NCBI RefSeq assembly: GCF_019429485.1
Contig: NZ_JAHXZN010000007.1
Location: forward strand, 1 to 64,000
Reading direction: 5' to 3'
Length of the DNA: 64,000 nt
DNA from: Sphingomonas citri
GTDB taxonomy: Bacteria; Pseudomonadota; Alphaproteobacteria; Sphingomonadales; Sphingomonadaceae
Position 1 is the first letter of the stretch. Each line of letters opens with the position of its first letter. The notes beneath the pieces were generated by a model. It saw only the letters and a list, made by a program, of their open reading frames with translations, had not been told where the DNA came from and ran no database searches. Below, in pieces: positions 43,251-52,204 of the stretch. The translations under genes were made by a program, and so were the position numbers.

Positions 43251-44306
43251 ATGACCTGTACCGCGTACCTGCACGCGATCGGCACCGCGACGCCGACGCA
43301 CGACATCCACACCGCCTTCGTCGACTGGGCACGCGACCGCCTGCCTGAGCGGCCCGCGCGGCTGTTCGAGCGGATGGCCGCGCGCGCGGGCATCGCGCAC
43401 CGCTGGTCGGTGCTGCCCGAGAGCGCGGGCTCGCCGGTCGCCGCGGGCGGCTTCTACGCCGCCGAGACGCTGCCCGGGACCGGCGAGCGCATGGCGCTGT
43501 ACGCCGCGGCTGCCCCGACGCTCGCGCTCGCCGCGGTCGCCGCACTGGCCGAGCAGGTCGCGCTCGACGATGTCACGCATCTCGTCGTGGCGAGCTGCAC
43601 CGGCTTCGTCGCCCCGGGGGTCGACCAAATCATCGCGCGGCGGCTCGGCCTGGCGGCGACGGTGGAGCGCACGCTGATCGGCTTCATGGGGTGCTACGCC
43701 GCGGTGGTGGCGCTGCGCACCGCGCGTCACATCGTCCGCTCCGAGCCGGCGGCGCGCGTGCTGGTGGTGACGGTGGAGCTGTCGACGCTCCATCTCCAGG
43801 CGAGCGACGAGCTGGAGCCGCTGCTCGCCATGCTCCAGTTCGGCGACGGCGCCGCCGCCGCGCTGGTCACCGCCGCGCCGGGCGGGCTCGTGCTGGAGCG
43901 GCCGTTCAGCGCGGCGCTGGAGGCGACGGACTCGCTGATCCGCTGGGACATCACCGATCGCGGCTTCGCGATGCATCTCTCGGGCGAGGTGCCCGGCCGC
44001 CTAGGCGGCGCGCTGCGCGACCCGGCGCTGATCGACCTGCTCACCCGCGGCGTGGCGGTGGACCGCTGGGCGGTGCATGCCGGCGGCCGCTCGATCCTCG
44101 ACTCGGTCGAGCAGGCGCTGGCGCTGCCGCCCGAGGCGCTCGCCGAGTCGAGGGCAGTGCTGCACGATTGCGGCAACATGTCCTCGGCGACCCTGCTCTT
44201 CGTGCTCGCGCGTGTGCTGCATGGCACGCCGGTGCGCCACGGCGTGGCGCTCGCCTTCGGGCCGGGACTGGCGGCGGAGGGGATCGCCTTCCGCACCGCG
44301 CCGTGA
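43251..44306 (+). CDS. Type III polyketide synthase
   Basis: A 351-residue thiolase-fold enzyme of the chalcone/stilbene synthase superfamily. The catalytic triad is visible: C148 in GFMGCYAA, H276 in WAVHAGGRSIL and N309 in CGNMSSAT. It condenses malonyl-CoA units onto a starter CoA to make pyrones, resorcinols or phloroglucinol-type products. It is followed at once (GTGA overlap) by a methyltransferase and then a flavin oxidoreductase, a compact tailoring cluster. The starter and product are not predictable by eye. Confidence 0.92.
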   Translation: MTCTAYLHAIGTATPTHDIHTAFVDWARDRLPERPARLFERMAARAGIAHRWSVLPESAGSPVAAGGFYAAETLPGTGERMALYAAAAPTLALAAVAALAEQVALDDVTHLVVASCTGFVAPGVDQIIARRLGLAATVERTLIGFMGCYAAVVALRTARHIVRSEPAARVLVVTVELSTLHLQASDELEPLLAMLQFGDGAAAALVTAAPGGLVLERPFSAALEATDSLIRWDITDRGFAMHLSGEVPGRLGGALRDPALIDLLTRGVAVDRWAVHAGGRSILDSVEQALALPPEALAESRAVLHDCGNMSSATLLFVLARVLHGTPVRHGVALAFGPGLAAEGIAFRTAP

Positions 44307-44998
44307 GCGCGTCCCTGCTCGCCGAGCGCCGGATCGCGGACGAGCTGATGGACGCGGACGACCTCGCGCCCGAGACCTATGCCGCGGTGGTGGCCGATCT
44401 CGCCCGGGTCAACGTCGTCACGCTCGCCGCGCGCCCCACGCTCGCGTTCCTGCGCCGCACCTGCCGGCCGGGCGGACGCTACCGGCTGCTCGACGTCGGC
44501 TACGGCGACGGCGACATGCTGCGGCGGATCGCGCGCTGGGGGCAGCGGCGCGGCGTCGCCTTCGAACTCGTCGGCGTCGACCAGAACGAGCGCAGCCGCG
44601 CCGCCGCGCTGGCGCACAGCCCGGCCGGGCTCGCGATCGACTGGCGTGTCGGCGACTATCGCGCGCTCGGCGACGAGCCGTGGGATTTCGTCGTGTCGAG
44701 CCTGGTGGCGCACCACATGACGCGCGACGAGCTGGTCGCCTTTCTCGCCTGGATGGAGCGGCACGCGCGCGTCGGCTGGCTGGTCAACGACCTGCACCGC
44801 CACGCTGTCGCCTACCGCGCCTGGCCGCTGCTGGCACGCGGCTTCGGCTGGCACCCGATCGTGCGCCACGACGGCCACGTCTCGATCGCGCGCAGCTACC
44901 GGCCCGACGAGTGGCCCCCGCTGCTCGCCGCCGCGGGCGTCCGCGACGCGCGTGTCTACCGCGCCTTCCCGTTCCGGCTGTGCGTCGAGCGCCGCTGA
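44303..44998 (+). CDS. SAM-dependent methyltransferase of the type III PKS cluster
   Basis: A 231-residue class I methyltransferase starting at GTG 44303, overlapping the PKS stop. YRLLDVGYGDGDMLRRI is the SAM-binding motif, ELVGVDQNERS the ribose-binding region, and DFVVSSLVAHHMT the motif IV area. It probably methylates the polyketide on oxygen or carbon. Its 3' end overlaps the oxidoreductase by 19 bases. Confidence 0.88.
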   Translation: MSASLLAERRIADELMDADDLAPETYAAVVADLARVNVVTLAARPTLAFLRRTCRPGGRYRLLDVGYGDGDMLRRIARWGQRRGVAFELVGVDQNERSRAAALAHSPAGLAIDWRVGDYRALGDEPWDFVVSSLVAHHMTRDELVAFLAWMERHARVGWLVNDLHRHAVAYRAWPLLARGFGWHPIVRHDGHVSIARSYRPDEWPPLLAAAGVRDARVYRAFPFRLCVERR

Positions 44999-46062
44999 TC
45001 CTCGGCGGCGGGCCGGCCGGCGCCGCCGCGGCGATCGCGCTGGCGCAGGGCGGTACGCGCGCGCTGGTGATCGAGCGCACGCGCGAGACCGGCGACGCCC
45101 TGTGCGGCGGCTTCCTCAGCTGGCGCACCCTGGCGGCGGTGGAGCGGCTTGGGGTCGACGCCGAGGCGCTCGGCCCCGCGGTGGTGCGGCGTGTGCGGCT
45201 GTTCGCCGCGGGGCGCGTGGTGGAGGCGCCGCTGCCAGCGCCCGCGCGCGGCGTCTCGCGCCGCCGGCTCGACTCGCTGCTGCTCGCGCGCGCGGTGGCG
45301 GCGGGCGCGGCGGTGGAGCGCGGCGTCGCGGCGCGCGCGGTGGAGGACGGTGCGGTTCGCACCGCCGACGGCGCGCTGCTGGCGAGCGAGGCGCTGTTCC
45401 TCGCGAGCGGCAAGCATGACGTGCGCGGGCGAGCGCGGCCAGTGCCGCAAGGTGATCCGGCGCTGGGCCTCCGCACGCGCCGCGTCGACTCGCCCATGCT
45501 GGCGCGGCTGGTCGGCGACGCGGTCGAGCTCCACCTGTTCCGCGGCGGCTATGCCGGCGTGGTGCGGCAGGAGGACGGCAGCACCAACATCTGCCTCGCG
45601 CTGCGCCGTTCGCGGCTGAGCGCGGCGGGCACCCCCGCGCGCCTGCTCGAGACGCTCGCCGCGGAGGCGCCCGCGCTGGGCGAGCGGCTCGGCGGCGCTG
45701 GGGACGGTCCGATCGAGGCGGTCGCCAACGTGCCCTACGGATGGCGCGCGAGATCGGGCGAAACCGGCCTGTTCCGACTCGGCGATCAGGCCGCGGTGAT
45801 CCCCTCGCTCGCCGGCGAGGGAATGGGGATCGCGCTGGCGAGCGGCATGAGTGCGGCGCGAGCGTGGCACGACGGCGCCGCGATGGCGGCGGCATCGTGG
45901 CAGGCGCGCTTCGCCCGCGGCGCGGGGGCACCGCTCGCGGTCGCGGGGGCGGTGCGCGCGCTGGCGGAGCATCCGGCGCTCGCCGCGCCGCTGCTGGCGC
46001 CGCTCGCCCGCGCCGGGATGCTCGAGAGGCTGGCGCGCTGGACGCGGATCGGGGGAGAGTAG
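44980..46062 (+). CDS. FAD-dependent oxidoreductase of the type III PKS cluster
   Basis: A 360-residue flavoprotein of the geranylgeranyl reductase/monooxygenase type. GTG 44980 begins within the methyltransferase end. LILGGGPAGAAAAIALA is the dinucleotide-binding fold, GDALCGGFLSWRTL resembles the active-site segment, and GLFRLGDQAAVIPSLAGEGMGIALASG is the FAD-binding GD motif. It would oxidise or hydroxylate the methylated polyketide, giving quinone-like products. The last gene of the cluster. Confidence 0.87.
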   Translation: MRRAPLILGGGPAGAAAAIALAQGGTRALVIERTRETGDALCGGFLSWRTLAAVERLGVDAEALGPAVVRRVRLFAAGRVVEAPLPAPARGVSRRRLDSLLLARAVAAGAAVERGVAARAVEDGAVRTADGALLASEALFLASGKHDVRGRARPVPQGDPALGLRTRRVDSPMLARLVGDAVELHLFRGGYAGVVRQEDGSTNICLALRRSRLSAAGTPARLLETLAAEAPALGERLGGAGDGPIEAVANVPYGWRARSGETGLFRLGDQAAVIPSLAGEGMGIALASGMSAARAWHDGAAMAAASWQARFARGAGAPLAVAGAVRALAEHPALAAPLLAPLARAGMLERLARWTRIGGE

Positions 46063-46157
46063 GCGCATGGCGGCGCTTCGCGATGGGGCGTCGACCTGCT
46101 CAGCTTCTGCTCAGTGCTAAAGGGGCGATGAGGGGGCGGCACCGTGTTGCCCCCTCC

Positions 46158-46208
46158 GTTCGTGCTGAGGAGGCGCTGAGCCCGTCGAAGCGCCGCCTCG
46201 AAGCACTC
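46158..46208. repeat. Imperfect inverted repeat upstream of the PBP gene
   Basis: GTGCTGAGGAGGCGCT is followed, after a short loop, by AAGCGCCGCCTCGAAGCAC, which is its imperfect inverse. The arms can form a hairpin with a few mismatches. It lies in the 260-base gap between the oxidoreductase and PBP genes. It resembles REP-like elements often scattered in sphingomonads; genome copy number is not checked. Confidence 0.4.
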
Positions 46209-46323
46209 TGCGCCCGGACGCGACGAAGACGACGACGGCTCCTCCGATCACCGCAGCGAGTTAATCGCGCGCCAATCCGCTTGTTAAGCCTGCCTCAAGC
46301 CACTATCCGCCAGGGCCGACGCC

Positions 46324-48525
46324 ATGGCCCGCGCCCCCTCCCGCACCTCCCGCTCGCGCCCGGCGCGCTCCCCGTGGCGGCGGCGACTGGGCGTCGCGCT
46401 CAAGACGCTGCTGGCGCTCGCCGTGCTCGCGGTCGGCGCGCTCGTCGTGGCTGTCTATATCGCGCGCTCGCAGTTGCCGAGCTTCGAGTCGCTCAAATCA
46501 TCGCCGAATGGCCAGATGGTGCGGGTGCACGCCGCCGACGGCAGCGTGCTGGTCTCGCTCGGGCCCAGCTATGGCCAGTGGCTGAGCTACGATCGCATCC
46601 CAGCGGTGATGACCGACGCGACCGTCGCGGTGGAGGACCGGCGCTTCCGCAGCCATCTCGGCGTCGACCCGATCGGGATCGTCCGCTCTGTCGGGGTCCG
46701 CTATGAGCGTGGCCACTGGGTGCAGGGCGGCTCGACTATCACTCAGCAGCTCGCGCGCACAGTCTTCCTCAACAACCAGAAGAAGTTCGGCCGCAAGTTC
46801 CGCGAGGCGATCCTGGCGCTCGCGCTTGAGCGCAAATTCAGCAAGGACCAGATCCTCGAGCTGTACCTCAACAAGGTCTATTACGGCGGCGGCGCCTACG
46901 GGATCGACGCCGCCAGCCGGAAGTTCTTCGGCCATGGCGCGAGCCAGCTGAGCCTCACCGAGGCGGCGGTGATCGCCGGGCTGGTCAAGGCACCGTCGAA
47001 TTATTCCCCGACCGCCGACGCAGAAGCCGCGGTGGGCCGTGCCGGCGTGGTGATCCAGCAGATGGTGCGCAACGGCTTCATCACGTCGAGCCAGGCCGCC
47101 GCGGCCGATCCCAACGACGTCCGCCTCGCGCCCGCCCCGCGGCAGAACAGCGTGCGCTATTTCACCGACTGGGCGCTGCCTCAGCTCGAGCTGCTGATCG
47201 ACGAGACCGAGCGACCGCTCGAGGTCTGGACCACGCTCGACCCGGCGATGCAGCGCGCCGCCGACGAGGCGGTGCGCGCTAACGCTCCCGCGGGCACGCA
47301 GGGCGCGCTGGTCGCGCTCGACCGCGACGGCTCGGTCCGCGCGATGGTGGGCGGCACCGACTATGTCACCTCCAACTACAACCGCGCCACCAAGGCGCAG
47401 CGCCAGCCGGGCTCGGCGTTCAAGCTGTTCGTCTATCTCTCCGCGCTCGAGGCCGGGCGGACGCCCGAGGACCGCGAGATCGACGAGCCGGTGACGATCG
47501 ACGGCTGGAGCCCGCGCAACGACTCGCGCCGCTTCTCGGGCGAGGTCACGCTGCGCACCGCCTTCGCCTTCTCGCTCAACACCATCGCGGCCAAGCTCGG
47601 CTATGCGGTCGGCTTCCAGACGGTGGCCGACATGGCGCGGCGCTTCGGCATCACCACCGCGGTCAACACGCATCCCTCGATGGTGCTCGGCACCTCCGAG
47701 GTGCGCGTGATCGACATGACACGCGCCTTCGCCAGCGTCGGCAACAAGGGCGTGGCGGTGACGCCGTTCGGGATCACGCGGGTGACCGCAGAGGGCGAGG
47801 AGATCTACCGCCACGAGGTCGATCGCAGCCACGTGCTGGTCGCGCCCAATGTCGCGGCGCAGATGATCGACCTGCTCCAGACCACGGTCAATACCGGCAC
47901 CGGCCGCGCCGCGCAGATCGGTCGCCCCGTGGCGGGCAAGACCGGCACCACCACCAGCAGCAAGGACGGCTGGTTCCTCGGCTTCTCCTCGGGGCTGACC
48001 ACCGGCGTGTGGATGGGGCGCGACGACGCCAAGCCGGTCGGCGGCCTGCACGGCGGCACCGCCCCGGCGCGCGCTTTCGCGCAGTTCATGCGCCAGGCGG
48101 TGGCCAATCGCCCGATCGAGCAGTTCGACACGCAGGTGACGCTGCCCGAGGCACAGCTCGAGCCCGACGCCGAGAGCTATTACGGCGCGCCCGACAACAG
48201 CAGCTTCGTCGGCGACGACGGCCTCCCGATCGATCCCGGCGCAGCGGCCGATCCGCAGGCGCCGGTATTCGGCCCCGAGCGGCCGGTGGTTCAGCCGGTA
48301 CCGCGTGCGCGCGACGACGATGCCGGCCAGGATGACGGCGCCGACCCGCGTGACGCCCCATCACAGGCGCCGGCGCAGCGGCTCGACCAGGACTGGCTCG
48401 ATCGGGTCACCGGCCGGCCCCAGCGCGATCAGGCGCGCGATCAGGGCCGCGACCGCGCCGCCCCGCGCGGTCAGCCGCCGCGCGCGCCGTCCGGCGACAC
48501 GTCGGGTGACCGCCCATACCAGTGA
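46324..48525 (+). CDS. Class A penicillin-binding protein (PBP1A-type)
   Basis: A 733-residue bifunctional peptidoglycan synthase. A cytoplasmic basic tail and membrane helix (about 25-46) lead to the GT51 domain, with catalytic E104 in EDRRF and GGSTITQQLA. The transpeptidase domain has S364 in QPGSAFK, SLN, and K539-T-G. The C-terminus is a long acidic, Pro/Asp-rich tail (about 610-733). It polymerises and cross-links cell wall glycan. Its end overlaps the convergent metalloprotease gene by 55 bases. Confidence 0.93.
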   Translation: MARAPSRTSRSRPARSPWRRRLGVALKTLLALAVLAVGALVVAVYIARSQLPSFESLKSSPNGQMVRVHAADGSVLVSLGPSYGQWLSYDRIPAVMTDATVAVEDRRFRSHLGVDPIGIVRSVGVRYERGHWVQGGSTITQQLARTVFLNNQKKFGRKFREAILALALERKFSKDQILELYLNKVYYGGGAYGIDAASRKFFGHGASQLSLTEAAVIAGLVKAPSNYSPTADAEAAVGRAGVVIQQMVRNGFITSSQAAAADPNDVRLAPAPRQNSVRYFTDWALPQLELLIDETERPLEVWTTLDPAMQRAADEAVRANAPAGTQGALVALDRDGSVRAMVGGTDYVTSNYNRATKAQRQPGSAFKLFVYLSALEAGRTPEDREIDEPVTIDGWSPRNDSRRFSGEVTLRTAFAFSLNTIAAKLGYAVGFQTVADMARRFGITTAVNTHPSMVLGTSEVRVIDMTRAFASVGNKGVAVTPFGITRVTAEGEEIYRHEVDRSHVLVAPNVAAQMIDLLQTTVNTGTGRAAQIGRPVAGKTGTTTSSKDGWFLGFSSGLTTGVWMGRDDAKPVGGLHGGTAPARAFAQFMRQAVANRPIEQFDTQVTLPEAQLEPDAESYYGAPDNSSFVGDDGLPIDPGAAADPQAPVFGPERPVVQPVPRARDDDAGQDDGADPRDAPSQAPAQRLDQDWLDRVTGRPQRDQARDQGRDRAAPRGQPPRAPSGDTSGDRPYQ

Positions 48526-49193
48526 AGCGCGGCGCCGTTCGCGCGTAGCCAGGCGCGCTCGGGCGCGGGATCGCGGCCGTAGAGCTGGGCGACCAGAGCG
48601 TGGAAGCGCGGCGAATGATCCATGTGGACGCGGTGCGCCACCTCGTGCGCCGCGGTGGCGCGGCGCACCGGGCGCGGCGCGAGCACCAGCCGCCAGCTGT
48701 AGCGGATCGCGCCATGGTGCGCGCAGCTGCCCCAGCGCCCGCGCGGGTCGCCGACGCTCACCGCGCTGACGGCCACGCCGGCGAGCGCGGCGTAATGCGC
48801 GGTATCCTCCTCGAGCAGCGCCAGCGCCGTGCGCCGCAGCCATGCCGCGACGCGCCGCTCGACCATCTCGGCCGGGCCACCGACGACGAGTTCATCGCCC
48901 TCGACGCGCGGCAGCCGCGGCGCTTTCTCTCGCCAGACGATCGTCAGCGCCGCGTCGTCGACCCCCAGCGTCGCGCCGGGCACGAATGGTCGCGGCTGCG
49001 GCAGCAGCGCGCGCTGCGCGTCGAGCCAGGCGCGCTGCCCGACCGCCCAGGCCAGCGCCTTCGCGGCCGAGGCGCGCGGCGGCAGCGTCAGCCGCACGCG
49101 CCCGCTGGTCGGATCGAACGAGAGCTTCGTCCGCCGCGCGCGCGGGTTACGGACCAGCTCGATCGAGTCCGCCGGGATCGTCGCGCCGGTCAC
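48471..49193 (-). CDS. YgjP-like M48-type metallopeptidase (DUF45)
   Basis: A 240-residue protein of the YgjP/DUF45 family. The GRWGSC motif and the zinc site HEVAHRVHMDHSPRF (HExxH with a downstream His) are clear. The N-terminal part (RRTKLSFDPTSGRVRLTLPPRAS) fits the family start. It is a putative zinc protease with unknown substrate. It converges with the PBP gene; the YcgN-like gene lies upstream on the same strand, 7 bases away. Confidence 0.88.
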   Translation of the reverse strand: MTGATIPADSIELVRNPRARRTKLSFDPTSGRVRLTLPPRASAAKALAWAVGQRAWLDAQRALLPQPRPFVPGATLGVDDAALTIVWREKAPRLPRVEGDELVVGGPAEMVERRVAAWLRRTALALLEEDTAHYAALAGVAVSAVSVGDPRGRWGSCAHHGAIRYSWRLVLAPRPVRRATAAHEVAHRVHMDHSPRFHALVAQLYGRDPAPERAWLRANGAALHWYGRSPDVSPDGARGG

Positions 49194-49200
49194 CGCCGGA

Positions 49201-49644
49201 TCACAGCTCCCGGTCGACGATATGATGTTCGAGGTCGCCCGCGTCGTCCTCGCTGATCGTCCAGCCCCGCACCGACTCGCCCGCGCGGTGCACCGCCTCG
49301 CGGTCGCCGCTGACCAGATAATGCCAGTCGGGCAGCGGCTCGCCGTTCGCGCGCAGGCGATAGGCGCAGGTCGACGGCAGCCAGTCGATCGAGTCGACGT
49401 TGCTTGTCGTCAGCCGCACGCACTCGCTCACATAGGCGCGGCGGTGGCGATAGTTGGAACATTGCCCGCTGCGCCGGTCGAGCAGGCGGCAGGCGACGTT
49501 GGTGGCGATCAGCTCGCCGGTATCCTCGTCCTCCAGCTTGTGCAGGCAGCATTTGCCGCAGCCGTCGCACAGTGCCTCCCACTGCGCGCGGTCGAGCCGG
49601 TCGAGCGGCACGTCCTCCCAGAAGCGCCCCGTCAGCGCGCCCAT
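49201..49644 (-). CDS. YcgN-like cysteine cluster protein (UPF0260)
   Basis: A 147-residue cytoplasmic protein. FWEDVPLDRLDRAQWEALCDGCGKCCLHKLED at the N-terminus is diagnostic of YcgN/UPF0260, with further Cys at CRLLDRRSGQCSNY, ECVRL and STCAYR. The cysteines suggest an Fe-S or zinc cluster. Function is unknown. It overlaps the SCO1-like gene by 13 bases and precedes the metallopeptidase gene. Confidence 0.9.
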   Translation of the reverse strand: MGALTGRFWEDVPLDRLDRAQWEALCDGCGKCCLHKLEDEDTGELIATNVACRLLDRRSGQCSNYRHRRAYVSECVRLTTSNVDSIDWLPSTCAYRLRANGEPLPDWHYLVSGDREAVHRAGESVRGWTISEDDAGDLEHHIVDREL

Positions 49645-50222
49645 CGCGTCACCTCGTCGGCGATCGCCTGCGGCGGCCCCTCGGGCAGCAGCGCCAGCGG
49701 CTTGCCTTGCGGATCGAACAGATAGATCTGGCGGCTGTGGTCCATCAGATAGCCGTCGGCGTTGCCCTTGCCGCGCGCGTGATAGATGCCGAACGTCTTG
49801 GCCGCGGCGGCGATCTGCTGCGGCGTGCCGGTCAGCCCGACCAGCCGCGGGTGGAAGGCCGAGACGAAGCGCTTGAGCGCGGCGGGCGTATCACGCGCGG
49901 GGTCGACCGTGACGAAGATCGGCGTGATCCGCGCCGCCAGCGCGGGGTCGCTCTTCTCGATCAGCCGCAGCCCCGCGGCGATGTTCTGCACGTCGGTGGG
50001 GCAGACGTCGGGGCAGAAGGTGTAGCCGAAATAGACGATGCGGTACTGGCCGGCGAAGTCGCGATCGGTCCGTGCGCGCCCGTCCTGGTCGGTCAGCGCG
50101 AAGGCGCCGCCGATGCGCGCGCCGGCGAGCGGCGGGGTTGCGGCCGGCTCGCTCGAGCAGCCCGCGACCGTTCCGGCCAGCCCGAGCGCGAGCGCGGCGG
50201 CGAGGTGACGACGCATGTTCAT
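49632..50222 (-). CDS. SCO1/SenC family lipoprotein
   Basis: A 196-residue thioredoxin-fold copper chaperone. Lipobox TVAGC gives lipid-modified C22; C70 and C74 (FCPDVCPTD) and H162 (MDHSRQ) are the copper ligands of SCO proteins. It delivers copper to the CuA site of cytochrome c oxidase from the periplasmic face of the membrane. No oxidase genes are in the window. Confidence 0.93.
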   Translation of the reverse strand: MNMRRHLAAALALGLAGTVAGCSSEPAATPPLAGARIGGAFALTDQDGRARTDRDFAGQYRIVYFGYTFCPDVCPTDVQNIAAGLRLIEKSDPALAARITPIFVTVDPARDTPAALKRFVSAFHPRLVGLTGTPQQIAAAAKTFGIYHARGKGNADGYLMDHSRQIYLFDPQGKPLALLPEGPPQAIADEVTRWAR

Positions 50223-50297
50223 GGTGGCGGCAGATGTGATGCGTTATAGCGCTGCCCGCAACCCTTTCCGCTCCGCCGACGCGAGACCGCCCGACCC

Positions 50298-50903
50298 ATG
50301 ATCCGCCGCCTGCTCCCCGCCGCCGCGCTGCTTCTCCCGCTCGGCACGCTCCCCCTCCCCGCCGCGGCGCAGCAGCAGTCGCAGAGCTACAAATTCCTCG
50401 AGTCGATCCGGAAGGGTGACGGCAACGCGGTGATCGCCACGCTCGACCAGCCCGGCCAGACGATCATCAACACGCGCGACGTCACCACCGGCGAGGGCGC
50501 GCTCCATATCGTGGTCAAGCGCGGCGACTCAGCCTATCTGCGCTACCTGCTCGCCAAGGGCGCCGACCCCAACCTGCGCGACCGCGACGGCGAGACGCCG
50601 ATGATGCTCGCGGTCCAGGCCGGCCAGCCCGAGATGGTGCAGATCCTCGCCAACGCCAAGGCCAACGCCAATCTCGCCGACGGCAGCGGCGAGACCCCGC
50701 TGATCCGCGCGGTGCAGCGCCGCGACCTGTCCCTGGTACGCGCGGTGCTGGCGGCGGGGGGCAACCCCGACCAGCCCGACAATGTCGCGGGCATGTCGGC
50801 GCGCGACTATGCCAAGCGCGACACGCGCTCGACCGCGATCGCCAAGGTGCTCGACGAGACGCCGGCCAAGACCCAGCGCGCGGTGGCCGGCCCGCGGATG
50901 TGA
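50298..50903 (+). CDS. Secreted ankyrin repeat protein
   Basis: A 201-residue protein with a signal peptide (ending AAAQQQ near residue 28). Three to four ankyrin repeats lie at about 60-165: GEGALHIVVKRGDSAYLRYLLAKGADPN, DGETPMMLAVQAGQPEMVQIL, GETPLIRAVQRRDLSLVRAVLAAGGNPD. It probably works as a periplasmic protein-binding module. It diverges from the SCO1 gene with a 75-base gap. Confidence 0.87.
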   Translation: MIRRLLPAAALLLPLGTLPLPAAAQQQSQSYKFLESIRKGDGNAVIATLDQPGQTIINTRDVTTGEGALHIVVKRGDSAYLRYLLAKGADPNLRDRDGETPMMLAVQAGQPEMVQILANAKANANLADGSGETPLIRAVQRRDLSLVRAVLAAGGNPDQPDNVAGMSARDYAKRDTRSTAIAKVLDETPAKTQRAVAGPRM

Positions 50904-50931
50904 GCGGCGGAGCGGGGCGCCGGCTCTCCGC

Positions 50932-51420
50932 TCAGAAGCCCTGCACCGCCTCGGGATCGTGCGCCGCGATCAGCCGGCGCGCGGCACGGCGCGCGAAGGC
51001 GAGCGTGCAGCGCTTGCGCACGTGCGCCGGCAGCGGCTCGGTTCGCGCCTCGCGCACGATCGCGGCGTCGTAGCGGTCGGCGACGATTAGCCCGGTGCGC
51101 TCGGGCAGGAAGGCGGCGCCGTCGATCGGCGCGGCGTCGAAGCCAGCCGGCACCGCCCAGTAGAAGCGGTCGCAGTGCGCGAGATAGTCCTGCCATTTGG
51201 CGTCGCCGAGCAGGTCGGCGCGCGACACCTTGATCTCGACGATCACCAATTGTCCGCGCTGGTCGAGCGCCATCAGGTCGGCGCGGCGCCCGCCGTCGAG
51301 CGGCACCTCGGCGATCGCGGTGAGCTCGTGGCGCAGCAGCATCCGCGTGACGCCGCGCGCGACGTCGGCGGCACACATCGGGCCGGGTGAGTCGACGCAG
51401 GATTCGGGGGTGGTCAGCAT
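50932..51420 (-). CDS. mmcB: MmcB-like DNA repair protein
   Basis: A 162-residue protein of PD-(D/E)XK type. D48 in RRADLMALD and E62-x-K64 in IVEIKVS form the catalytic signature; TGLIVADRYDAAIVRE is a further family block. MmcB is a DNA-damage-inducible protein of alphaproteobacteria linked to LexA and ImuB-type repair. The start at ATG 51420 is preferred because the longer frame lacks family resemblance. No LexA box was identified. Confidence 0.82.
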   Translation of the reverse strand: MLTTPESCVDSPGPMCAADVARGVTRMLLRHELTAIAEVPLDGGRRADLMALDQRGQLVIVEIKVSRADLLGDAKWQDYLAHCDRFYWAVPAGFDAAPIDGAAFLPERTGLIVADRYDAAIVREARTEPLPAHVRKRCTLAFARRAARRLIAAHDPEAVQGF

Positions 51421-51526
51421 TCGCCCACGATAGAACATCCAGCGAACGCTGGCAAAGCCCTGGCGCCGCGCAAGTCGCACGCGAATGGTTGAACGCGCGC
51501 GGCGGCTCGGGCATGGACGGCGCACG

Positions 51527-52204
51527 ATGGTTCCCGTTCCGTTCGCCGCTCTCGCCTTCGCCGGGCACGACTGGTGCGCGCTGCCGCAGGGCGCGCTCTA
51601 CTGGCCGGCACGGCGCGCCCTGCTGGTGGCCGACCTGCACCTCGAGAAAGCGAGCTGGTACGCCCGCGGCGGGCAGATGCTCCCGCCCTACGATTCGATC
51701 GCGACCCTCACCGACCTCGCCGCGTTGGTCGACTCGCTCGCGCCGGCGGAATTGTGGTGCCTCGGAGACAGCTTCCACGACGTCGAGGGATGCGATCGCC
51801 TCCCCGCCGACGCGCGTGCGCTGCTCACCCGACTCACCGGCGCGACGCGCTGGACCTGGATCACCGGCAACCACGACCGCGTCTATGTCGACCGCTGCGG
51901 CGGCGAGGCGGTCGACGAGGCGCTGGTGGACGGGGTCGTGCTGCGCCACGAGGCGGCGCGCGCCGAGACCCGGCCCGAGCTGTCGGGCCATTTTCACCCG
52001 AAGCTGCGCGTCCGCGTGCGCGGCAAGCTGGTGGCGCGGCGCTGCTTCATCGCCGGCCCGCGCAAGCTGATCCTCCCTGCCTTCGGATCGCTCACCGGCG
52101 GCCTCGACGCGACCCATCCCGAGATCGTCCGCGCCGCGGGCGGTCCCGCCGAAGCGCTGGTCGCCCTACCCGATCGACTGCTGCGCTTCCCACTCGCCGC
52201 CTGA
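51527..52204 (+). CDS. pdeM: Ligase-associated DNA damage response endonuclease PdeM
   Basis: A 225-residue calcineurin-like phosphoesterase. Metal-binding motifs occur in order: VADLHLEK, CLGDSFHD, TGNHDR, and SGHFHP. The short size and GSLTGGLDA near the C-terminus identify PdeM, which in other genomes clusters with a helicase and ATP-dependent ligase. Those partners are absent here. ATG 51485 is an alternative start. It overlaps the HAD hydrolase gene by 39 bases, tail to tail. Confidence 0.87.
   Translation: MVPVPFAALAFAGHDWCALPQGALYWPARRALLVADLHLEKASWYARGGQMLPPYDSIATLTDLAALVDSLAPAELWCLGDSFHDVEGCDRLPADARALLTRLTGATRWTWITGNHDRVYVDRCGGEAVDEALVDGVVLRHEAARAETRPELSGHFHPKLRVRVRGKLVARRCFIAGPRKLILPAFGSLTGGLDATHPEIVRAAGGPAEALVALPDRLLRFPLAA

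Noticed and set aside
42309..43976. Minus-strand 555-codon frame opposite the zinc-ribbon, tRNA and PKS genes
   Set aside because: It runs across a tRNA and two real genes and has shadow composition.
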